Of a stretch of 64,000 nt of DNA, positions 10,850 through 20,464 are shown in pieces. Under the pieces are notes generated by a model. The model did not search any database. It had not been told where the DNA came from and was given only the letters and a program-made list of their open reading frames with translations. Each line of letters begins with the position of its first letter. Position 1 is the stretch's first letter. The translations under genes were made by a program, and so were the position numbers. Source of the stretch: Oncomelania hupensis (Eukaryota > Mollusca > Gastropoda > Littorinimorpha > Pomatiopsidae); the NCBI GenBank assembly GCA_036898135.1, contig CM072512.1:21741968-21805967 (forward strand), read 5' to 3'.

Positions 10850-11575
10850 CATAAGCAGGATTCAGTGCAGGGTGAAGTACCACTGAACGGATTTTTACCT
10901 CAGAATAATCTGTGCCAGAAATGCCTACAGCATCAGCTACATCTATATCATGTGTTTGTAGACATCAAGAAAGCGTCTGACAGAGTCTCGCATGCGGCTC
11001 TGTGGGCAACCATGAGAGCGTACAACATCAACCCTAACATTATTAAAGTAATCAAAAGCCTGTATGACACGGCTACCAGTGCAGTCCTCCACAACCCCAT
11101 CGAGAACTGGTTCAGAACAACAATCGGCGTGCGTCAAGGATACGTACTCTCTCCAACACTCTTCAACATCTTCCTGGAGCGCATCATGCCAGATGCCCTT
11201 GCAGATCACGAAGGCACGATCAGCATAGGGGGTAGAGCAATCTCCAGCCTCCGTTTTGCGAATGACATTCATGGATTGACTGGAGAGGAACAAGAACTTG
11301 AACAGCTGGTACAGGGGCTTGACACAATCTACAGAGCCTATGGAATGGAAATAAGTGCAGAGAAGACCAAAATGATGACCAACAACACCAATGGCATCAA
11401 CAAGGACATCAATGTCCAAGGCCAATCCCTCAACATGGTGCATAGCTTCAAATATTTTGGAGCCATTGTATCAGACAATGGGTCCCGCCAGGAAGTCCTC
11501 TCCAGGATCGCACAAACAACTGCTGCCATGACACGGTTGAAGCCCATTTGGAAAGGCAGGACCATCAGTCTTCAC
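10850..11575 (+). pseudogene. RTE reverse transcriptase domain fragment
   Basis: The frame 10841-11602 covers RT motifs 'VFVDIKKASDRVSHAALW' (motif A; the usual catalytic Asp context), 'GVRQGYVLSPTLFNIFLERIM' (motif B) and 'LRFANDIHGL' (motif C). Motif C reads FAND where active copies have FADD, so a catalytic aspartate is lost. Homology starts near 10850 and stops abruptly at about 11575, where other copies continue into the connection domain. It is an internal fragment with no endonuclease. Confidence 0.85.
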
Positions 11576-11589
11576 TTCACCACCGCTAG

Positions 11590-11770
11590 GCTGTATCTTT
11601 AATGCCAGCTTTCAATAGTAGTCTCTGGGGCAATAATTGATGGTCTGTCGTGTCGAACGCGGTACTAAGGTTGAGAAAAACAAGCAGCTCTAGATTCCCT
11701 GAAGTGAGTCAGCAAGATAATTAACGTTGACAACTCACAGGAGTGCTGTCTCAGTACTGTAGCCAGGTGC
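11590..11770 (-). pseudogene. L2/CR1-type reverse transcriptase fragment
   Basis: Minus-strand translation gives 'LELLVFLNLSTAFDTTDHQLL', the motif A region typical of L2/CR1 elements ('LLDLSAAFDTIDHxILL' at 13.7 kb). Frames to either side are shifted. It adjoins the RTE fragment, so one may have been truncated by the other. Confidence 0.5.
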
Positions 11771-12352
11771 TCGCTGTTTCCGTCATGTTTTTGATGGCAA
11801 ATAAATGGATTTTTTCAAAGCCATACTCGTTAAAAGGGAGCAAGCAAGTGCTACATTAATAACGTGGTTCAATTTTAAAATAAATGTCATTTAATATGTG
11901 TGCAGATGTTATCTGTTTTGGTCATTCATTATTTTTATTATATCTGTTCCCTCATTAACTTACCACCCGTCTTCGATCAGCTAATCATAATCCTTGCTTT
12001 GTGTGTGTATGTGTGTGTGTGTGAGAGAGAGAGAGAAAGAGAGAGAGTATATAGACAATTCCATCATCCATCGCCATGTCTCATCCCTTTATTGTTATGC
12101 ATACAATTTGTTTATTGTTTACATTTTTTTTGTCCTCGCATATGTTTTCCTCATTCTAATTGTATTTCTCAGTATGTGCATATTCACTGCGATTGCGTTC
12201 TACGGTTGTTAAAAGTGTCCTTGAATTTTTATCATTGTCATCGTTACCATTGTGTGTGTGTACGTGTGTTTGTGTGTGTGTATGTGTGTGTGAGTTATTG
12301 TGTTTTGTTGTACACACATAGTTCTGTCAAGATTATGCGTTTCGAAATGTTC

Positions 12353-12443
<91 letters not shown>

Positions 12444-12721
12444 TAATAATATTAATCCCTGCCAGATGTAAATAAATATATTTTTTTAATTTTAAAGTTT
12501 TTTTTTTTTAAAATACCCTCATGATAAAGGTCACGAGAACTCGCATGCGTTATGTCGAAGGAAGTGTTGTACGTACGCCAGGATTTAGCATAGGTCACAC
12601 CAGTCAAATATGGTTTAACCATTCTACATTACCCTCTGTAGTTAGCTTAATCCATAAGGACACACACTGTAATTTACAAGGTCAGGGGTTCAGGACTTGG
12701 ATGAGGCAGTTAGTTTTTCCA

Positions 12722-12803
<82 letters not shown>

Positions 12804-12834
12804 GACAAAGTTGAATTTCGTTATATTATTTGTC
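11771..12834. repeat. Non-coding stretch with several microsatellites
   Basis: Contains a GT/GA array (about 12001-12046), GT-rich runs (12250-12291), an AAT array (about 12353-12446) and an ATT array (about 12723-12803). No gene is recognised between them. The long poly-Ile and poly-Tyr frames are repeat translations. Confidence 0.65.
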
Positions 12835-13050
12835 ATCTTTTTCATGGAATAGGTTTATAGACTACTGAAGTCAATTGAGATAGAATTTAACTTTAGGATG
12901 GCAAATTATCTATTCCAAACGCCTGCGAGAAAGAAGAAACGACGGGTGGATACGGCATAAAGCTATAACAACAAACCAACACAGCTTACCTCCTAGCAAC
13001 TACTCCTTGCATGTCATCTAGGCCTACAACGTTGTAACACTAGGTATCCT
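12835..13050 (-). other. Relict TLR 5'-flank, part 1
   Basis: Sequence from about 12865 ('ggatggcaaattatct...') through the 'gagaaagaagaaacgacgg' and 'cataaagctataacaac' blocks to 'taggtatcctgc' (13041-13052) parallels the flank upstream of TLR-A at 28795-28838 plus 29571-29770. No receptor exon lies on its left side, where one would be expected. I interpret it as the surviving upstream flank of a lost or rearranged third receptor unit. The homology was judged by eye. Confidence 0.55.
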
Positions 13051-15335
13051 GCTCAAAGGTTGCCTCCTGTGCGTCGACCAAGGCTCTGTTCAACACCAGC
13101 AAACGTCTACTCGGCAAAAGCAAGGACTTAACGTTGCCCACTAACATTGCTCCAGAGCAATTCCCTGACGAATTTGCGAACTTTTTTTCATCACCAAGGT
13201 GCAAGCTATCAGGGAGGAGTTAGACAGCATGACCCCTACACCTTCCTCGCCGTTCACTGAGGACGTTGAACAGACGGCGTCCTTTAGTGGATTCAGGCCT
13301 GTGACAGAGGATGAGATCTGGCGCGTCATCACCAGGTCAACTCCCAAGTCGTGCGCCCTTGACCCCATCCCCGTCCCACTGCTTGTAAAATGCCTTGACG
13401 TCCTCCTCCCTGCACTCACCTTTATTGTCAACTCTTCCCTCCTCTCTGGCACTTTCCCTTCCATCTTCAAACAGTCAATAGTCCTCCCACTCCTCAAGAA
13501 ACCCTCACTTGACCCTAACACGCTGAAAAACTATCGTCCCGTCAGTAACCTCTCTGTCCTCTCCAAAATCACAGAAAAAATTGTTCTTTCTCAGCTTTCT
13601 GACTATCTTCATTATTACAACCTCTTTCCTCCTACTCAGTCTGCCTACCGCCCAGGTCACAGCACCGAAACCGGGCTTGTCCGAGTCATGAGCGACCTCC
13701 TGCGCGCGATGCATGGTGGCAAACTCTCCCTTCTCACTCTCCTTGATCTTTCGGCTGCTTTCGACACCATTGACCATCAAATTCTCCTGGATCGTCTTCA
13801 CCTTTCGTTCGGTCTTTCAGGCTCAGCTCTTAACTGGTTTCAGTCTTATCTTTCTGACAGAACTCAAACAGTCTCTACTTCCAAACACTGTTCTAGACCT
13901 TCAGCTCTTTCTCTTTGAGTTCCACAAGGATCGGTTCTCGGACCGGTTCTCTTCATCCTTTACACCAAACCTCTATCATCTCTTATCAGCCACCACTCTG
14001 TTTCCAGTCAGTCATTATTTGCTGACGACACTCAAATCTGTGACTCTTGTCTCCCTGATCAGCTCGAATCCACCGTTTTTCGTGTGCGGGATTGTGTTGA
14101 CGACCTCAGGCGTTGGATGACGTGCAACAAACTTAAACTGAATGATGACAAAACTGAAATTCTTCTCATCCACCCCCAAAACAAACCTCTTCCTCCGTCT
14201 GCTCCTTCTGTTATCCCTATCGGCAACTCTGATATCACACTCTCCACCTCGGCCAGAAATCTAGGAGTCACCTTCACAGACACCCTCTCCATGGACAAAC
14301 ACATCACAAATATTTGCAGATCTGCATACATTGAACTTAGAAACATCAGTACCATCAGACACCTCTTCTCCTTTGACGCCACCAAAACTCTTGTCTGTTC
14401 ACTCATTATTTCAAAATTTGACTATTGCAACACTCTTCTAGCAGGTGTCCCTCAGCACCTCACAGACAAACTTCAGAAGGTACAGAACTCAGCGTGCAGA
14501 TTCATTTTCAAAGCAAAAGAGCGTGATCACATACAACCACTCATGCTAAAACTCCACTGGCTCCCAAAATCCTTCCGCATCAAGCATAAGACTGCCAACC
14601 TCTGCTTCAACTCGTTCACTGACCCTCACTTCCCTGTCTATCTCGCCGAACTCTTGCTTCCATACACTCCCTCCAGACGTTTACGCTCCTCCTTCGACAG
14701 AAGAATTCTCTCCATCCCACGCACTAGAACCAAAACCTTCGGTGACCGCTCTTTCTCCTTCCACGCGCCTACATTTTGGAACCAGCTCCCCTACCACATC
14801 CGTCATTGTGAAACCTCCCCCACCTTCAAGAGGTCTCTGAATACTCACCTGTTCAATTGTGCTTATGACCTGTGATGTTCTCGCCTTGCCTCGTTCTCGG
14901 CCCGGGTGTTGTATCCTAACTGTCTATGTGACATTTATAAATTGTGTTCATTGTACGTTGGTGCATTTTTCTTTTTGGTTCTCTAGGCTCAATTCTTCAC
15001 TTTTAATGAGGAAAAAAAGCGATCACGTACAGCCAATCGTTTCATTATTCTTGTTTAACTTGTTAATTGGGCTTTGATTATTTATGTATTATAGTTAGAC
15101 TTGTGTTGTATGCGTGCTGTGTGAGTGTATGTGCGCATGCGTGTGTACTACTGTGTTAGTCAAATTAATTATATTATGTGTCTTAACTTACTTTTTTAGG
15201 TAATTATCTGGTTGATTTTAGTCGCAGTTATAGTTCTTTAAGGTTTTAAAGTAAATTGTCAAGCGCTTAGAGCTAGATTAATAGGTAAGCGCTATATAAA
15301 AAGGCCTGTAATAAATAATAAAATAATAATAAAAC
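13051..15335 (+). pseudogene. L2/CR1-type non-LTR retrotransposon, 5'-truncated
   Basis: One frame runs from 13199 to 14875, broken by a single TGA (13916-13918). It encodes a complete RT domain: 'LKNYRPVSNLSVLSKITEK', 'LLDLSAAFDTIDHQILL' (motif A), 'VPQGSVLGPVLFILY' just after the stop (motif B), 'FADDTQICD' (motif C, aspartates intact) and a C-terminal 'KFDYCNTLLAGVP...LHWLP' thumb region. A second lesion, a frameshift in the T run near 13184-13191, separates the upstream 'EQFPDEFANFF' peptide. The 3' end carries GCGCTATATAAA near 15290 and an A/T-rich tail, as in L2 elements. It inserted into the TLR-like 5'-flank sequence (12835-13050 and 15336-16050). Only two clear coding lesions suggest a fairly young insertion. 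Confidence 0.85.
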
Positions 15336-16050
15336 TTATAAGATCACACAGGAAGGTAGCAACAGTTAAAGGTAAAGTAACTTCCTCGTTTAAAATTTTC
15401 TTATACGAAACAATCTGCGCTCTTGCTCTCTCTGATGCCCAGTTGATACAAACACATTATGAACCTTTCATTTTATTTGTTTAATTACAAGTCTGTACAC
15501 ACAGATCTTAGACCAACAACAACAACAAGGGGGAAACGGTTTTACAATAACAATGTAACAATTTTACACAATTTCATGTAAATGTACGCTTACTGTCAAC
15601 ATATACGTCAATCACGGATTTCAGCAATGTCAAGGCCAAAACAACAACAACAACACAACAAACAAACAAAAAAACAGCTGCCATCTCCCGAAAAATTAAC
15701 AACTAAGTATCGTGTGACCCAGTAGTGCTAATACTTTTGTCGCTGCATTATTTATAGTCTGTGCGTGCATCAGTTACCAAACAATAGGTCAAACGTGAAG
15801 TTCTGAATCCGGACATTACAAATACAGTGTGTCGGAAACTGACAGGAAAATTGTCTTCTACAGAAGATCACAATGTATAAATTGTGATGTATCGCGGAAG
15901 AATGGATTACGTTGTCACGCTGGATCATTTCACAAGCCAACTGAACACAAACACCTCTTGAACACAGCAACAATGCATTCTTTCCATTTAAATACACGAA
16001 AGTTTCTGTAAATGCAATTGGCTGACCAGAAAAATCCATAAAACTGAAAA
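15336..16050 (-). other. Relict TLR 5'-flank, part 2
   Basis: It continues the homology interrupted by the L2 element: 'gtaacttcctcgtttaaaattttcttata' (about 15375-15405) parallels 'gtcacttcctcttttgaaaatttgttata' near 29815. The 'gaaactgacaggaaaattgt' block near 15835 parallels 'gaaactaacaggaaatttgt' near 30010. No coding sequence is recognised here; 15770-16087 is open on the minus strand but shows no domain. Confidence 0.5.
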
Positions 16051-16128
16051 ATCTAAGTTGTAAAAAAAAGGGGGGAATAAAACGCAATCTACAAAATGTA
16101 TGTATTCATTTATGTATGTTTATTATAT

Positions 16129-16194
<66 letters not shown>

Positions 16195-16369
16195 ACTTTG
16201 TTTTATTTAATCGTCCTTGTATAGCTCTTTTCCAGCTAAAGAGCTGCTCAAGGCGCTGGCCGATATAGGATCTAACTCACGCCGCTCGAGACGCCAGCTT
16301 TGCTCACAACGCATCAGGAAAGAACAGTTTTGCAGTCAATCAATCAATATTTATTGTATTACATTACAT
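16051..16369. repeat. (GT)n(GA)n microsatellite and SINE-1 fragment
   Basis: A GT array (about 16130-16158) passes into a GA array (16159-16191). Positions 16249-16312 match the 3' part of SINE family 1 in minus orientation ('ggcgctggccgatataggatctaactca'), without the tRNA head. Confidence 0.7.
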
Positions 16370-17655
16370 TACATGGTTATTGCTTTAGGCCCAGCGGACT
16401 CTTCCGAGCCAAATTAGGGCCAAAGAAGTGAAAGAGGACTTACCCCTGATCCGCATAAAAGATCCGCCGAAACAACCCCAGTGGTAACACTGAATGCAAT
16501 CTACCAGCCGGTCACTTTACAATAAAGAGAGACGCTGAGGCTATACTCTAATTTATCGAACCCCCGTTTACAAAAACAAAAAGAATACAAACATCATTAT
16601 ACAATAACAACAAAACACATACATATAAAATGCCTACATTGCCAAATAATAATATCATAGGAAGCCCCAGTGACCATTTGGCAGAAAGCATCCAATATTT
16701 CCAAGCTGATCCAACAGACCTCACATACAAATGAGAAGTTTTGTCCCAGAAGAGTTTTCAAGAAAAAAGGTAGGTGACTGGTCTAGCGAAGAAGAAGATA
16801 GCATAGTAGATTGATAGAACAGAGTGATTGATTGATTGATTTATTATTGCTTTAGGTCCAGCGGACTCTTCCGAGCCAAATCAGGACCGGACAACCCCTG
16901 ATCCGCATAAAAGATCTGCTGAAACAACCCCAGTGGGAAAATTGAATGCCCTCCACCGGCCAGTCACTTTACAATAAAGACATCCCACGCGGGGGACGGC
17001 TGAGGGTTGACCTCAACTACGCGAACACCCCGGTTACAAAAACAAAATAGAATACAAACATCATTATAAATCATCAATGAAACACATACATATAAAATGC
17101 CTATAGTGCTAAATAGTACAATCATAGGAAGCCCTAGTGACCACCCGGCAGAAAGCGTCCAACACTCCCAAGCTGATCCAACAGACCTCATACACAAACA
17201 AGGAGTCTTGTCCAGGAAGAGTTTTCAAGAAAAAAGGTAGGTCATTGATCTAGCGAAGAAGAAGATAGTATAGCAGAGTGAAGTACAGAGCAGGAATAGG
17301 AAAGAGTAAATGAGGAAGACAGCGACAGTGGGAATTTAAAGCACTAAATTTCCATAAAGTGGGGATACTATTTATACTGAAAACCCCCGGCACTCCAACG
17401 GGGGTACTGTTGCCGCAGTGAATCTGTCTTGCCTATAAAGGAAAGACAGGTTTTCAACTGTGGCTTTCACTGTTCCCTTTATAGGTTTGAACAATCTACA
17501 GTGGCAAGATTGCTCATGACCCCAAGGGGATAGAACAGAGTAGGAATGAGAAATAACAAAGGAGAAAGACAGTGACAGTGGGAAGTTAAAGCACTTAATT
17601 TCCAGAAAGTGGGGATACTATTTATACTGAAACCCCCGGCACTCCCAAAGGGGGT
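16370..17655 (-). repeat. Retroposon family X, copy X2 (split by X3)
   Basis: Left part 16370-16824 and right part 17541-17655 are the two halves of an older copy, ending in the CCCCCGGC...GGGGGT hairpin at 17632-17655. They are separated exactly by copy X3, and the 11-bp ATAGAACAGAG is present on both sides. Its minus-strand frame 16730-16548 is the diverged version of the family ORF. Confidence 0.85.
16825..17529 (-). mobile_element. Retroposon family X, full-length copy X3
   Basis: A complete 705-bp unit inserted in copy X2, flanked by the 11-bp duplication ATAGAACAGAG (16814-16824 and 17530-17540). On the minus strand it begins CCCCTTGGGGTCATGAGC and ends with a short tandem tail of ATCA-type tetramers (plus-strand TGATTGATTGATTGATT). 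A 5' end that stays constant between full-length copies, a simple-repeat 3' tail and target-site duplications identify a retroposon moved by a non-LTR machinery. A B-box-like GTTCAAACC lies about 40 nt from the 5' end (plus 17484-17492), suggesting but not proving a Pol III promoter. No reverse transcriptase is encoded. Confidence 0.85.
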
Positions 17656-18310
17656 ATTTAATGTCTTGTCTGTTCACACATTCAAGTGATATTAGACTTT
17701 AAAAAATACCAATCAAATCACAATTAACGAACCTCAAAACAAATAAGAAGAGAAGAGGAAGAAAGAAGGTGAGGGATTGATCACCATGTATAAAATTATA
17801 AACGACGTGGGTCCGCAGATTCAGCAAACTATTTTCTGTACTAGCTACAGCTACTACATATCAAAGGCCAGCGCTTTGAGCAACTCTTTGAGCTAGTAAG
17901 CTAGTAGGAACAATTCTTTTTGCGTTTCCAAATAATATTAGAACGAGCTAAATGTTCGTCTGTCTGTTTGTCGGTCATTCCATTGCACGCCGTATCTTAG
18001 AAAACTACTGAACGGATTTTGATCAAACTTCATATGAACATTACCTACGTTAGTGAGCAGCTTGGTGTGCCATCATATTTACACTATCGAAAAGGTCAAG
18101 GCAGCTGGAGTTACTTTGCTTATAAAAACGTTTTGCTCATTATATCAGAAACCAATTTTGTTGATTTTTTTGATACATACAGGTTCTTCAACTCATAAAG
18201 TAGAAGTCCTTTGGTCGGCCCGTCGATCCCAATTTATTTGACTTTGTCATTCAAAACACGTTGCGTGCCTTATCTCAAGAGTGACTGGACCGATTTTCAT
18301 TATTAGTACT
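17656..18310. repeat. TLR 3'-flank repeat, copy A
   Basis: From about 17810 the sequence parallels 42460-42850: 'ggccagcgctttgagcaactctttgagct', then 'tttccaaataatat', then 'gtctgtctg...ttgcacgcc.tatct.agaaa.cact' and 'gccatcatattt.ca.tatc..aaaggtcaa'. Both copies lie immediately downstream of a TLR stop codon, so the receptor duplication unit includes this block. 17656-17809 holds nothing recognised. Confidence 0.6.
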
Positions 18311-18689
18311 AAGCAGACACTTTAATCACCTCTCAGGCTTCCGCGTCCTTGACCTTTGCTCTTTCTCAATGGTCAATATCGCTGAAAGTTCAAAGTCAAT
18401 TATATCATAAAAACATTCTGCGCTTTTTCTCAAAATTGGCCGAATCGAATTTGATAATGTCTTGCTTGCACATAGTTCAGATAGTGGCCCATAGTGTCAT
18501 TCTTCCACTTTTCTTCTTTAGGGTAAAGCCGAGTCACAACAAACATTACCTGTTTTTAAAAATATGTTGATTTTCAGCTATTTGTGCGAGTGTCTGGGAA
18601 AAAAACCATGCTGTTCTTCCTTTTGAAATAATATTTGTGCACATAAATATTTTTAGAGTGTAACATCACCGACTTTAGTTATTATTATT

Positions 18690-18757
<68 letters not shown>

Positions 18758-18860
18758 AATCATTGCCGTCATCGTCATCTTAGTCGGCGCCGTCGTCTTT
18801 GTTTTCACCTATTATAGTAGACAAATTTCGGTACAACATAAAAGAAGTATAGTTCAATTT
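18311..18860 (-). other. TLR-A downstream region with (ATC)n
   Basis: This should contain the 3' UTR of TLR-A. An ATC triplet array occupies about 18690-18757. I saw no canonical polyadenylation hexamer that I can assign with confidence. Confidence 0.45.
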
Positions 18861-19316
18861 TCACAGGCTCTGCATACGAATCTGTTGTCCTATTGCTTGA
18901 CTCAGCCTTTCCCAGAAGTCTCGCAGCTGCTGCGCGTCGTCGTGTCCGGGGTACTCAATGTAAGTGGAGTTCTGCAGGTTGAACAACACCTCCCTGGACA
19001 TCTGATCACCAGGCACGCTCTCGTAGATCAAGAACAGCAGCACGTCACGCCCCGTGTGAGCCGCCTCCATCGTCGCCATCTGCATCTCGTAGTGACACCA
19101 GTCAGATTTGAGCAGCTCCGGAGTCAGCACTACCAGCGTGCGGCGGCTGCTTTGAATGGCTTCCAAGATGTTACTGACTACAGGTCTGCCTGGCGTGAAG
19201 TCACGGTTGTGCACGATTAAGCGCAGGCCCGCCTTTTCCTCAAGTTCGTGTATCAGTTCGTTGTGGACAAAATTGTGATCTTCGGTGGAATAGGACACGA
19301 AGGCGTCGTAGGCGAA
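18861..19316 (-). CDS. TLR-A exon 4: TIR domain
   Basis: It starts after TTTCAG with 'FAYDAFVSYSTED' (box 1), followed by 'HNRDFTPGRP' (box 2, BB loop with the conserved Pro), 'LVVLTPELLKSDWCHYEM' and 'LRDFWERLSQ' (box 3 FW). It stops at TGA 18863-18861. All landmark residues for adaptor binding are present. The C-terminal 'GQQIRMQSL' is absent from TLR-B. Confidence 0.93.
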   Translation of the reverse strand, partial: FAYDAFVSYSTEDHNFVHNELIHELEEKAGLRLIVHNRDFTPGRPVVSNILEAIQSSRRTLVVLTPELLKSDWCHYEMQMATMEAAHTGRDVLLFLIYESVPGDQMSREVLFNLQNSTYIEYPGHDDAQQLRDFWERLSQAIGQQIRMQSL

Positions 19317-20241
19317 CTGAAATCAGCATTGGAAATAATTAGAGTAACCTACTAAAGCACTATCCACGACTTCAGATGACCATTAAAAACATAATGGCTA
19401 CAATTCCAACTAGTCCCACCATCACTCACCAAATCCACTCTGTTAGCGCATATCCAACAATTAGGAAGGTAGCTGACTGTTCCAACTAAATTAAGAACCG
19501 TGGAAGATACACGCATTGTCTTGCAAATGAATTATTAAGGTGAATTTGATCAGTTTATGTGAGTAATGTTCTTCTTGACGAAATGAAATGTAATAGATAA
19601 GATCGGATAGGATAAGACAAGATAAGATAAGATAAGATCAGATAAGATAAGATAAGATAAGATAAGATAAGATAAGATAAGATAAGATAAGATAAGATAA
19701 CTTTATTATCTCTTTCAAGAAATTACATCTTCATCATGTTCTTAACAAGCCAATAAACAGACAACTGATGATAATGCCCTGCTTTCATGTAGATTTTCTA
19801 TATATATAAATTGCTTAACCGGAAGTCCTTCTTCGCCTCTACTATAAAGTTTGTCCGGTATGGACGCTGATCTGGGCAGGTGCTGGAGGCCGCGGATCGG
19901 CCTGCTGTGTGCTCAAAACCCACGAAATCGTTATAGCCGACATTTCCTTACCGAACATGTAACCGTTTCTAAGATAAATAAATAAACAAAATGTCCACAA
20001 ACTGCAATAGCCTCATTCCGCGCGCTTCCATTAAAAATCAAATTGAGGTTTCAGCATGTTTTCCCATATAGACCAAAAAATTAATTGTTTTTGTATGAAG
20101 CATTGATAGCTTAGTTGGTAACACTTTCGGTCACCGTTTAGGGCGACCCAAGTTCGAATCCGACGCGGGCCATATTTTTGTTTATGTTTTTTTTCCCCAC
20201 TACAATATGGATATTTTTCTTTTTCATTTAGACTTTTTACC

Positions 20242-20306
<65 letters not shown>

Positions 20307-20404
20307 TATTATTATTATTATTATTTATAATATTATATCTTATATCTAATTTTCTTTTAAAACCTTGGTGTTTATGATTTCTATTTGTATTATTCTATAT
20401 TCAA

Positions 20405-20464
<60 letters not shown>

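Noticed and set aside
18885..19220. Open frames antisense to the TIR exons (also 43058-43495)
   Set aside because: Shadow frames of the TIR coding strand; they occur in both copies only because the exons are paralogous.
20104..20175. A genuine tRNA gene on the plus strand
   Set aside because: The 3' acceptor-like GCGGGCC has no complementary 5' strand.
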